Assembly: GCA_035529075.1 (NCBI GenBank)
Contig: DATKXK010000014.1
Coordinates: 466,807 to 530,806 of the forward strand
DNA length: 64,000 bases
Reading direction: 5' to 3'
Origin: Acidobacteriota bacterium
Lineage (GTDB): Bacteria; Zixibacteria; MSB-5A5; GN15; FEB-12
Positions 1-7,542 of this stretch are shown piece by piece. The position numbers and the translations under genes were made by a program. The notes beneath the pieces were generated by a model. The model worked only from the letters and a program-made list of their open reading frames with translations, searched no databases and was not told the DNA's origin. Within the stretch, counting starts at the first letter, position 1. Each line of letters starts with the position of its first letter.

Positions 1-2
1 AC

Positions 3-350
3 GGCGTGACCTATTTCGAACGACTCCTGGCTCTGGACCCCTCCAGTTGCGTGGCCAAGAAGTCGCTCGGTTACGCCTACTTTGGCGGTGTTTGCGAGAA
101 GAACTACACCGAGGCACTCGGGTATCTCACGGACGCGTACACCTGTGTTACCGATTCCGGGGGGCCCTGTGCCGACAACGACATTACCAAGTGGATCGCC
201 CAGTGTTATCACCTGCGGGCCGTTGAGACCAAAGGTGAAGCCAAGGCTGATTTCAAGAACGCCTTTGATTGGTATGCCAAGGTGCTGCAGTGCGATCCGA
301 GCGACACTGAGGCCAAGGAGGCGCAGGACAACATAAGGTACGAGTATTGA
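3..350 (+). CDS. TPR-repeat protein, C-terminal part (5' end outside window)
   Basis: The frame is open to the left edge, so this is the C-terminal ~115 residues of a longer protein; the GTG at 6 is probably internal. The residues are helical and Ala/Leu/Tyr-rich with tetratricopeptide spacing: SLGYAYFGG followed by a YTEALGYLTDAY helix, then FDWYAKVLQCDPSDTEAKEA near the end. TPR arrays bind peptides or partner proteins; no catalytic motif is visible. It ends 49 bases before the membrane-protein gene that precedes exbB, so it may be the first visible member of the TonB-type operon. The assignment rests on repeat pattern only. Confidence 0.7.
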   Translation, partial: GVTYFERLLALDPSSCVAKKSLGYAYFGGVCEKNYTEALGYLTDAYTCVTDSGGPCADNDITKWIAQCYHLRAVETKGEAKADFKNAFDWYAKVLQCDPSDTEAKEAQDNIRYEY

Positions 351-399
351 CGACGTGTCAACGGGCAACCGCATTCGTACGTAGTGGACTGGAGTCGGC

Positions 400-1356
400 A
401 TGACTGAAGAGGACAAAAAAGAGACGGCACGAAAACGCATCACCGATCTGCAGCGGATGAAGTTTATCGGGTTTGAGGTTTTTCCCGGGAAGCCGAAGGA
501 TCTGTTCAAGAGCGAGGATGAAAAGTCTGAGTTCGAAAAACAGGCCCGCGACCGGCGGGGGAAAGGCGCGTCGACCCGGCTGGACAGCAAACTCCTCGAA
601 GAGCGGATGTCCTTCAAAGAGCGGATTGTTCTCGCGTTCGCCAGTGTCATCGTCTGGGCGGCGCTTTTCTTCCCCTGGTACTCCGCGTATACCGAGGTCG
701 CTGACGAATCTCCGGCTGCTGTAACTGAAGAGCCGGCCGATTCCCTGATGGTGGGGGACAGCGCGCTGGCGGCGATGGCGGCAGCTGATACCGCCGCCCT
801 TTCAGCCCCTGTCGAAAATCAGGAGGACCCGGCCGGGACGTCTGAACAATCCGAGGCGACGCCCGCTCAGGAGATGTCCTCACAAAGCAACGAGGAGATT
901 CTCACCGGGCACATGGCTCGCCGGAGAGTTCGTCGGGAATACGATCGTCTCTCCGGGATCAGTTCCTTCATTGCCCTGGGATCGGTCGGTTCGCACGTGT
1001 TTACGTCCGGGGCAGTCCTTGTCCTGACGGGCATCATCTTCCTGCTCTACGGGCTTCTGTGTCTGGTGCTGCCGGCACTCACCCTGTACTGCCTGTTTGG
1101 GCTGAAAGGGTCCGCCGACGAACAGGCCGTGAGGATAAAGAAATATCTGAGGTTCAACTGGTTGCCTCTGGTGCTGTTCTTTCTTGCGGCGTTCCTGTCG
1201 TTTTTCGGCGCCGACTACGGTGAAGGAACGGCGGGATTGTATGCCAGCCTGGGAGACAGTTATGGCCCCGGAGTGTTCCTTGCAACGCTCTCGTGGGGCG
1301 TGTTCATAACGCTGGCCGCCTCGATTCTGGTGGCCGTCAAGGCCGTGGAAATCTAA
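400..1356 (+). CDS. Membrane protein of unknown function, upstream of exbB
   Basis: A 318-residue protein I do not recognise as a named family. It starts with a charged cytoplasmic stretch (about 70 residues, rich in Lys/Glu/Arg, with FIGFEVFPGKPKDLF). One membrane segment follows near 74-92 (IVLAFASVIVWAALFFPWY). Residues ~100-190 form a long acidic, Ala/Glu/Asp/Ser-rich low-complexity linker. At least three more hydrophobic segments lie between ~195 and the end. It sits 28 bases before the ExbB gene in the same direction, which suggests co-transcription and a role near the ExbB/ExbD/TonB complex. That role is inferred from position alone. Confidence 0.65.
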   Translation: MTEEDKKETARKRITDLQRMKFIGFEVFPGKPKDLFKSEDEKSEFEKQARDRRGKGASTRLDSKLLEERMSFKERIVLAFASVIVWAALFFPWYSAYTEVADESPAAVTEEPADSLMVGDSALAAMAAADTAALSAPVENQEDPAGTSEQSEATPAQEMSSQSNEEILTGHMARRRVRREYDRLSGISSFIALGSVGSHVFTSGAVLVLTGIIFLLYGLLCLVLPALTLYCLFGLKGSADEQAVRIKKYLRFNWLPLVLFFLAAFLSFFGADYGEGTAGLYASLGDSYGPGVFLATLSWGVFITLAASILVAVKAVEI

Positions 1357-1384
1357 TTCTGTGTAAGTTGGAGGATAGTAACAA

Positions 1385-2143
1385 GTGGTTAAGCAAACAC
1401 TCTTCGTAACGCTCAACGCCATCGTCGCCTTTGCTATCGGATTCGGTCTCTGGTACGGAGTGTTCAGGACGTCTGAATCGCCGATCATCCATTCCATTTA
1501 TCAGGGGGGTCCGCTGGTAGTGCTGTTGATCATGATCCTGATCATGTTGCTTGTCTTCGTGATCGAGCGCTATTTCTCACTGTACTCAGTCGCCAAGGGC
1601 CGCAGTTCGGTCCAGGTGTTCTTCAAGAAGCTTGTGACCCTTCTCCAGACCGATGACTACGAGGGCGCCCTGGCTGCCTGCGACAAACAGCGCGGTACTA
1701 CTGCCAACGTCCTTCGATCCGGCATTGAACGCTACAGGGATCTCAGGAGCGATGCTTCCATCGACGCCGACAAGCGGCTTCAGCTCACGCAGTCAGCGAT
1801 TGAAGAGGCCAACGCCCTCGAGGGTCCGCTGCTGGAGAGGAATCTTATCGCCCTGTCAACCATCGCCTCGATTGCCACCATGGTGGGTCTGCTCGGCACG
1901 ACCATCGGCATGATCCGCGCCTTTGCCGCCACCGGCAACGTGGAAGGCGGTGTTATCGATGCCACCCAGTTGGCGGTCGGAATCTCCGAGGCGCTGGTCA
2001 ACACCGCCGGCGGTCTGACCTCCGGGATCCTCGGGATCTTTTTCTACAACTTCTTTGTAAACAAGGTGGACGCCTTTAATTACACTACTGACGAAGCCAC
2101 GTTTGAGGTGTTACAGATTCTGAAGACCAAAGAAGGCAAGTAA
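1385..2143 (+). CDS. exbB: MotA/TolQ/ExbB proton channel family protein
   Basis: This 252-residue inner-membrane protein matches the ExbB/TolQ family. There is an N-terminal membrane segment near 10-25 and a second at ~43-62 (LVVLLIMILIMLLVFVIERYF). A cytoplasmic helical region follows, then the hallmark channel segments (LSTIASIATMVGLLGTTIGM near 157-176, and a Gly/Ala/Thr-rich segment near 200-220). With ExbD it forms the proton-driven motor that energises TonB. It starts at GTG 1385 behind a GGAGG ten bases upstream. The ExbD gene begins three bases after its stop, so the two are surely co-translated. A TolQ identity is possible, but the downstream tonB favours ExbB. Confidence 0.93.
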   Translation: MVKQTLFVTLNAIVAFAIGFGLWYGVFRTSESPIIHSIYQGGPLVVLLIMILIMLLVFVIERYFSLYSVAKGRSSVQVFFKKLVTLLQTDDYEGALAACDKQRGTTANVLRSGIERYRDLRSDASIDADKRLQLTQSAIEEANALEGPLLERNLIALSTIASIATMVGLLGTTIGMIRAFAATGNVEGGVIDATQLAVGISEALVNTAGGLTSGILGIFFYNFFVNKVDAFNYTTDEATFEVLQILKTKEGK

Positions 2144-2146
2144 GCC

Positions 2147-2626
2147 ATGGGGATTAAGAAAAAGCGTCGGATCTCCATCAGGATCGATATGACGCCTATG
2201 GTCGATATCGCCTTCCTGCTGTTGATCTTCTACATGGCCACCACTCAGTTCAAGCCGCCGGAGGCGCGCGCGGTCGAGTTGCCGCAGTCGCACTCGCAGA
2301 TTGAGCTGCCGGACAAAGACGTTATTAATATCACCGTTACCAAGCATGACTCCATCTACGTGGACTACGTGCAGTTGGTGAACATCAACATTGACGGCCA
2401 GGACATTCAGACCAAAGGGCGCGTGGTGCGCACGTGCGATATTTATAACGTGTCCAGCGAAATCCTCCGGGCGCGCAGCAAAAATGTCCGGGCCCTGGTC
2501 GTGATTAAAGCCGACCGGGACGCAGGCTTCGGGGTGATGCAGGATGTTATGCGGTCGATGCAGGAAAACCACCTCGAACGCTTCCTCATCATCACCGACA
2601 ACGAGATGGAGGAGGCCGAAGCCTGA
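2147..2626 (+). CDS. exbD: ExbD/TolR biopolymer transport protein (first copy)
   Basis: A 159-residue ExbD/TolR protein with the usual plan: a basic cytoplasmic tail (KKKRRISIRI), one membrane helix starting DMTPMVDIAFLLLIFYM, and a periplasmic domain. Asp20 in MVDIAF corresponds to the conserved proton-carrying Asp of the family. The start ATG at 2147 lies three bases behind the exbB stop. It is one of two consecutive exbD genes; the second has an almost identical membrane helix but a different periplasmic part, so the two may form a heteromeric stator or serve different partners. Function in the proton channel is established for the family; the division of labour is unknown. Confidence 0.93.
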   Translation: MGIKKKRRISIRIDMTPMVDIAFLLLIFYMATTQFKPPEARAVELPQSHSQIELPDKDVINITVTKHDSIYVDYVQLVNINIDGQDIQTKGRVVRTCDIYNVSSEILRARSKNVRALVVIKADRDAGFGVMQDVMRSMQENHLERFLIITDNEMEEAEA

Positions 2627-2686
2627 TGGTTCACCGTCGTGTGACCCGCTGGTGACGTAACAGGTGAAAGGAGAGTGACGTAAGAT

Positions 2687-3337
2687 ATGGCCGGCGAAGT
2701 AGCCGAACGCGCAGCAAAGCCCGGGAAAAAGGGATTACGGCGCCCCAAGAGGCGGTTAGCCATCCGCATCGACATGACGCCGATGGTGGATATCGCCTTC
2801 CTGTTGCTCATCTTCTACATGGTGACGACGGTGTTCTCGATGCCGCAGGCAATGGAGATCAACCTGCCGCCGGTGGAGCAGGAGGAGCAGGTCGAGATCC
2901 GGGAATCCAACCTGCTTACGGTACGGGTGGACAGTGAGAACCGTTACTGGTGGAATCTAAAGACGCCCACTCCGGAGAACCTGCCGAAGCTCCTTCCGGG
3001 CGACCCGGCTAAGCCGGACACCGTGGCTTACACGTTTTACCCGGACACCCTGCGCGGTCTGTTGGTCCAACAGAATCGCCAGAACCCGAGGCTGAGCACG
3101 CTTGTTCTTATTCATAGAGACGCCCGATACGAGGATATGGTCAACATCCTGGACGAGATTGACGTCATAGAACGCTCCTGGAATCAAAATACGGCCGATC
3201 GCCTTGGTGTTAAGGTCAGCGAGATTCCGAGCGACCAGAAATTCTCGTACCGGTATGCCATCGGCAAGTGGGAGGAGCGTGACGACAGAGTCATGACCGC
3301 CGCCCAGGCTCAGGTCAGCCAGGAAGGAGGCCTGTGA
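2687..3337 (+). CDS. exbD: ExbD/TolR biopolymer transport protein (second copy)
   Basis: A 216-residue ExbD/TolR paralogue. A 28-residue basic N-terminus (KPGKKGLRRPKRRLAIRI) leads into DMTPMVDIAFLLLIFYMVTT, with Asp35 at the conserved proton-binding position. The periplasmic domain is ~55 residues longer than in the first copy and includes a Pro-rich stretch (TPENLPKLLPGDPAKPD). The start ATG at 2687 follows a GGAGAG ribosome site at ~2671 and is 60 bases after the first exbD. Its stop overlaps the tonB start (TGATG), indicating translational coupling. Tandem exbD genes beside one exbB are common in FCB-group TonB clusters. Confidence 0.92.
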   Translation: MAGEVAERAAKPGKKGLRRPKRRLAIRIDMTPMVDIAFLLLIFYMVTTVFSMPQAMEINLPPVEQEEQVEIRESNLLTVRVDSENRYWWNLKTPTPENLPKLLPGDPAKPDTVAYTFYPDTLRGLLVQQNRQNPRLSTLVLIHRDARYEDMVNILDEIDVIERSWNQNTADRLGVKVSEIPSDQKFSYRYAIGKWEERDDRVMTAAQAQVSQEGGL

Positions 3338-4086
3338 TGCGATCTTATTACGATAACGCCGTCTACTCCCCGTACGGTGCCTACGAGCTGAAGTTAAAGT
3401 ACCAGCGCAACTTCCTGTTCGGTACCGGTATCACGCTGGGGGCGGTGCTGTTCATTCTCGCGGTCGCCTGGGTCATATCCGTCTGGTCGGAGGAGGAAGT
3501 GATAGCCTCAGCGACGCCGGTGACGATCAGGACAGTTGCTGACCTCGGCCCACCCCCGGCTATCGCCAAGAAACCGCCTCAGGTAAAAGTCAATCAGCCC
3601 AACGCCGTGGCTCCCAAAGTCGGTATTCCGAAGCCGGTCGCCGACGATGAGGTTATGGACGACGACGTTACCCTGGCCACCCGCGAGGAGTTGGCGGAAA
3701 TTGTGGCTCCCGACATTACTTCGGCCAGTTCAGGTGGCGCTGACATTGTCGTCGACATCCAGGACGACGAGTATCTCCCGGCTCCCGATGAGTTTACGCC
3801 GGTGGAGATCGTCGCTGAGATGATTTACTACGAGACACCGGAGTACCCGCGCCTGGCTCGACAGGCCGGCCTGGAGGGGCTGGTCCGGGTTAAGGCCCTC
3901 GTTGACAGGAACGGCAACGTCAAGGACGCCATGCTCTATCAGTCTTGCGGTACCACCTCGCTGGATGAGGCGGCCGTTGGTGCCTCTTACAAGTGCAAGT
4001 TCAAACCGGCGATTCAGAACGGTCGACCCGTCGCTATGTGGGTGACCTACAAGGTGGAGTTCTTCATCGAGGAGGCTGCCCCCTGA
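3337..4086 (+). CDS. tonB: TonB family energy-transducing protein
   Basis: A 249-residue TonB-like protein. It has a short cytoplasmic N-terminus, one membrane helix near 29-50 (FGTGITLGAVLFILAVAWVI) and a periplasmic linker rich in Pro/Lys/Asp. The C-terminal TonB domain covers ~158-249, where YPRLARQAGLEGLVRVKALV is the family hallmark. It would transmit proton-motive force from ExbB/ExbD to outer-membrane TonB-dependent receptors; none of those is visible in this window. GTG at 3334 is also possible, but ATG 3337 overlaps the exbD stop and sits well behind AGGAAGGAGG. The operon ends just downstream at a strong terminator. Confidence 0.93.
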   Translation: MRSYYDNAVYSPYGAYELKLKYQRNFLFGTGITLGAVLFILAVAWVISVWSEEEVIASATPVTIRTVADLGPPPAIAKKPPQVKVNQPNAVAPKVGIPKPVADDEVMDDDVTLATREELAEIVAPDITSASSGGADIVVDIQDDEYLPAPDEFTPVEIVAEMIYYETPEYPRLARQAGLEGLVRVKALVDRNGNVKDAMLYQSCGTTSLDEAAVGASYKCKFKPAIQNGRPVAMWVTYKVEFFIEEAAP

Positions 4087-4126
4087 TCCTGAATCCGGAT
4101 TCGCGATCCGGGCCGACGGAGATTCT

Positions 4127-4169
4127 GACCGGTGCGGGCTTATCAAGAGCCCGGCACCGGTCTTTTTTT
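4127..4169 (+). terminator. Rho-independent terminator after tonB
   Basis: GACCGGTGCGGGCT pairs with AGCCCGGCACCGGTC (one bulged G) around a TATCAAG-type loop, followed by a run of seven or eight T. It lies 41 bases after the tonB stop and closes the ExbB/ExbD/TonB operon. Confidence 0.9.
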
Positions 4170-4380
4170 GTCAACTGATCGAACATCATACTGCCGATTA
4201 TAGGGTGGTTTCCTTCCTGATGCCCGGGCCGGGAAAAGGCCGGCGGCAACGAACGCGTCGTACTCGTCAGCCGGTCCGGCATCTCCCATTGCAGTCGGGC
4301 CAGATATTGTATGACAGAAGCCGGTAGCCACTACCTGTTGGGGTTACCGAAACTAAAGGCTGAAGGGGGCAATTTATCGC

Positions 4381-4409
4381 TTGACAAGTGCACAAATGTG
4401 CAGTATTCT
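4381..4409 (+). promoter_or_regulatory. Sigma-70-type promoter for the zinc-ribbon / helicase genes
   Basis: A perfect TTGACA (4381-4386), 17-base spacer, then TATTCT (4404-4409). It stands ~52 bases before the zinc-ribbon start. The 210 bases between the tonB terminator and this promoter show no other feature I can support. Confidence 0.7.
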
Positions 4410-4460
4410 GGGTCTGCGCCGGGGCAGGTGCCCGGGTATTTGCGAACAAGGGAGAGTTCC

Positions 4461-4697
4461 ATGGGTGGATCAGTACTAAGTCGTGATTGGGGTGACCCTC
4501 GAAACATGGCGGCAGCAGACAGCACCAATCTCGGTCTTGCAGAGGATATCGACGTACCGTACGCGGGCGGCGCTGTCGGCACCGAGGACTGCGTTTTTCA
4601 CAACGTGGCCAACTGCCCGGACTGCTCGGGCGGCATGATACGTCAGGGGGGATGCTGTTTTTGTCCCGAGTGCGGGTTTGAGAGTTGCGGCGCATAG
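4461..4697 (+). CDS. Small zinc-ribbon protein resembling the C-terminal tail of class II (B12-dependent) ribonucleotide reductase
   Basis: A 78-residue protein. The first ~45 residues have no recognisable fold. The last 28 carry three Cys pairs: CPDC, CCFC-PEC and a final ESCGA. The order CPxC-xGG-(Gly Gly Cys)-xxCPECGxxxC resembles the redox-active, zinc-binding tail of NrdJ-type reductases (typically CPECG...GC..C..CGYSxC), here as a stand-alone gene. ATG 4461 has a GGGAGAG four bases upstream and a consensus promoter before it. The helicase start lies 53 bases beyond the stop. The function could be a split reductase tail, or simply a zinc ribbon used by the helicase; sequence alone does not decide. 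Confidence 0.6.
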   Translation: MGGSVLSRDWGDPRNMAAADSTNLGLAEDIDVPYAGGAVGTEDCVFHNVANCPDCSGGMIRQGGCCFCPECGFESCGA

Positions 4698-4750
4698 CGT
4701 TTGACGTCGTTTGGCTGAACGGTACCGGGTTGAAAGGAGGGCTGGATGGT

Positions 4751-7426
4751 ATGCGTTTGAGTGATCTGGAAAGGCTTGGTATTCCGCGGCGGATAGTAGA
4801 AGTCTGGCGGGAACGTCAGGGGGAATCACTCTTGCCTGTGCAGCGGCAGGCATTGCGACAGGGGTTGCTCGACATCACGGCTCGGCGCGCTTCCGTGAGT
4901 GACGGGGTCTCCGGCATGATAGTCTCGGCGCCGACGTCATCAGGGAAATCCTTCTGCGCCGAAATGGCGGCGGTGAGCGCTCTGACCGCCCGCAGGAAGG
5001 CCGTGCTGCTGTTTCCGATGAAGTCTCTTGCGGAGCAGAACTACCGCCTGCTGCGGGACACGTATGAACCGCTCGGGATAAGGTGCCTAATTGCCACGGG
5101 AGACCACCCGGAGAATGATCAGAGATTTGCCGCCGGTGACTATCATCTGGCCGTTGCCATTTACGAGAAGTTTGACCTGCTGCTCACGGCTGATCTCGAT
5201 GCGTTGAGTAATATCGGGCTGGTAGTTGTAGATGAATTGGAAATGCTGACCGAACCCGGTCGCGGGGCGGTTCTGGAGCGGCTGCTGACAAAAATTCTGG
5301 CCTCCTGCTACCAGCCTGCCATCCTGGCCCTGTCGGCGGTTCTGGATGACGACACGGCCGCTGTTCTGGCCCGCTGGCTGTCAGCTTCGGTAGTAAAAGA
5401 GAATTCTCGCCCCGTTGACCTCCTTCGTGGTGTGGCCGCGGAGGGTTCGGTTCGTTTCCGGTCGTTCAACGGCGCTCAGGATGGAAGCGAGCCCTTTGCA
5501 ATCGGGGATGCCGCCGGTGACCTTGCCGACGTTCTGATCGGTCAGCTCAGGCAGGCCGCGGGACCGACTCTTGTCTTCCTGAAGTCCCGGCAGGACACGG
5601 TGCAGCTTGCGCTCAGGCTCGCGGCTTCCGTACAGTGGCCCGAGGCAAATGGGGCGACTGCCCGTCTTCGGGAAGAAGAACCGTCGTTTCTTGTTCGATC
5701 GCTTATCCAGACGCTTACGCGGGGCATTGCATTTCACAACTCCGACCTGACGCCATGGCATAGGTCGGTTGTTGAGGAATCCTTTATCAATGGGGAAGTT
5801 CGCGTCCTGTGTTCAACCACCACTTTAGCCCTGGGTGTCAACCTGCCTGCAGAAACCGTATACCTCGAGACGGTCCGTTACGCACCCGGTAATTACGATA
5901 GGCGACCCGTGCTTGTGCCCATTACCCGGGCCGAGTTTGACAACATGACCGGCAGAGCCGGGCGCTACAACTTCTGTCGGGGTGTGACCGGCAAGGCTAT
6001 TGTCCTGGCTGATTCGGAGTTCGAGCGCGACGTCCTCTGGGAGCAGTATATCAGTCCGGACCGGCCTGAGGCCGTGCTGCTCCCTGTGCAGCCGATCTCG
6101 CTGGATGATTGGCTTCTTCAGATGATCTGTGCCGGAGTGTCGCCAAGCCTCAGTGCCGCCCGTTCGGTGCTGGCCAAGAGTCTGCACACTGTTTGTCACC
6201 CCGGCGCTGAATTGAATCCGGAACCGGCCGTCGAAATGCTGACGCGAGAGCGGCTGGTTGGTGTCGGCAATGGCGGCCTGTTGTACCCCACCCCGGCAGG
6301 TAGAGCCGTAGCCACGGCCGGCCTGACCGTCAGACAGGCGGTTCATCTGCGCGGGTGGCTGGAGCAAGGGTACCCGCAGACAAACTTTGGCTGGACGGCC
6401 CTGGCGGTGAGCGCCCCCGACTGGCGCCTTCCTCCGTCTATTCTGACCCGTTACGAGCAGGCGGAGAATCTGCCTCTGAAACTGCTGTCGCAGCGGTATG
6501 ATCATTCCATGGGTGAAATAACCTGCCTGCTTCCGCAAGACTGGCGGTCGCAGCCGCTTGGCTACCGAACCATGGCCGGTCTGAAGGCGCTGCTGGTGCT
6601 GGATGACTGGTCCCGGATGGTTCCGGTCCAGTCTCTTGAAGAACAGTACCAGATGCATCTGGGTCAGATAATGTCGCTCGGAGAGGCTGCGGCACACCTT
6701 GTGTCCGCCACGGCAGCCCTGGTAGAGGCAGGCGACAGGCAGTCAAAAGTGGTCGGCATGCTCCGTGCACATGCCTTCAGTCTTCAGCACGGCCTCTCCG
6801 CTGACCTTCGCGGCTTGCATGCCTGCCTTGGGGCGGTGCTGAACCGGTCGGATTTCGTAGCCCTGCATGAGGCTGGTGTTGTCGAGATGCGTCAGCTGGG
6901 TGATCTCGATTCTCAGAGGCGCGCCAAATTTATAAGGGGAGAGGCTAAGTTACGACGAATCAATGATATAATAGACTCATTTAAAGAGGAGGTTGCAATG
7001 TTGTCCAAACAGGTAGGTAACCGCGTGGTCCCCGCCGCCGAGCCTGATTCCGTCGAGATCGATGGGGCCTTTGATCGGGAACGTTTTCTTGTCCGTATAA
7101 ACGGCTTTCCGGTGTGGCTGACCGGCAAGTCGTTTAAGTACTTCACCAGGCTGGCCTGGTCTCGCCTTACCGCCGACGGTGGGTGGATCTACAAGGAGGA
7201 TATCGAAATCGGATTCAACCAGGCCAGATATCTGTACCGTATGAAGAACGAGATCGCTGGCGGCTTCAGCTTCCCCTGGCAGGTCGTTGAAAACAACCGG
7301 CTGGGGTACTATCGGCTTCAGATCGATCCGGTCAAGATCCGTGTCAATCAAGGCAGGCTTAGAAACCACCCGGATTGGGAAGTTCGGCGTCTCTTTGCTG
7401 AACCCGGCACGGTCGCTGTGGGCTGA
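4751..7426 (+). CDS. Ski2/Hel308-like superfamily 2 DEAD/DEAH-box helicase
   Basis: An 891-residue ATP-dependent helicase. Visible motifs: I, APTSSGKS with Lys66; II, DELE at 161-164 (usually DEVH or DEIH in this family); III-like LSAVL near 198; IV-like FLKSRQDT; V, TTLALGVNLPAETV; VI, MTGRAGR at 399-405. The Gly-Val-Asn-Leu-Pro and Asn-Met-Thr-Gly-Arg-Ala-Gly-Arg signatures are those of Ski2/Hel308 enzymes. The ~400-residue C-terminal part should hold the winged helix and ratchet domain plus an extra ~150 residues. ATG 4751 is chosen because AAAGGAGG ends ten bases before it; an upstream in-frame codon at 4685 would overlap the zinc-ribbon gene. Substrate (RNA or branched DNA) is unknown. 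Confidence 0.85.
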   Translation: MRLSDLERLGIPRRIVEVWRERQGESLLPVQRQALRQGLLDITARRASVSDGVSGMIVSAPTSSGKSFCAEMAAVSALTARRKAVLLFPMKSLAEQNYRLLRDTYEPLGIRCLIATGDHPENDQRFAAGDYHLAVAIYEKFDLLLTADLDALSNIGLVVVDELEMLTEPGRGAVLERLLTKILASCYQPAILALSAVLDDDTAAVLARWLSASVVKENSRPVDLLRGVAAEGSVRFRSFNGAQDGSEPFAIGDAAGDLADVLIGQLRQAAGPTLVFLKSRQDTVQLALRLAASVQWPEANGATARLREEEPSFLVRSLIQTLTRGIAFHNSDLTPWHRSVVEESFINGEVRVLCSTTTLALGVNLPAETVYLETVRYAPGNYDRRPVLVPITRAEFDNMTGRAGRYNFCRGVTGKAIVLADSEFERDVLWEQYISPDRPEAVLLPVQPISLDDWLLQMICAGVSPSLSAARSVLAKSLHTVCHPGAELNPEPAVEMLTRERLVGVGNGGLLYPTPAGRAVATAGLTVRQAVHLRGWLEQGYPQTNFGWTALAVSAPDWRLPPSILTRYEQAENLPLKLLSQRYDHSMGEITCLLPQDWRSQPLGYRTMAGLKALLVLDDWSRMVPVQSLEEQYQMHLGQIMSLGEAAAHLVSATAALVEAGDRQSKVVGMLRAHAFSLQHGLSADLRGLHACLGAVLNRSDFVALHEAGVVEMRQLGDLDSQRRAKFIRGEAKLRRINDIIDSFKEEVAMLSKQVGNRVVPAAEPDSVEIDGAFDRERFLVRINGFPVWLTGKSFKYFTRLAWSRLTADGGWIYKEDIEIGFNQARYLYRMKNEIAGGFSFPWQVVENNRLGYYRLQIDPVKIRVNQGRLRNHPDWEVRRLFAEPGTVAVG

Positions 7427-7500
7427 GAGTTGGCGGGAACAGACCGCCGGACTCGACCGTATTATCTAAGAGAATGACAAGGACTTGCTTGCACAAAGAC

Positions 7501-7530
7501 TTGAAAGTCCGGGAAAATGTCCGATATTAC
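7501..7530 (+). promoter_or_regulatory. Putative promoter of the Lon-like gene
   Basis: TTGAAA (7501-7506), 18-base spacer, TATTAC (7525-7530). The ATG at 7543 lies only 12 bases past the -10 box, which implies a very short leader and favours that start over the upstream in-frame ATG at 7474. Confidence 0.45.
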
Positions 7531-7542
7531 GGTCGACGCAAT

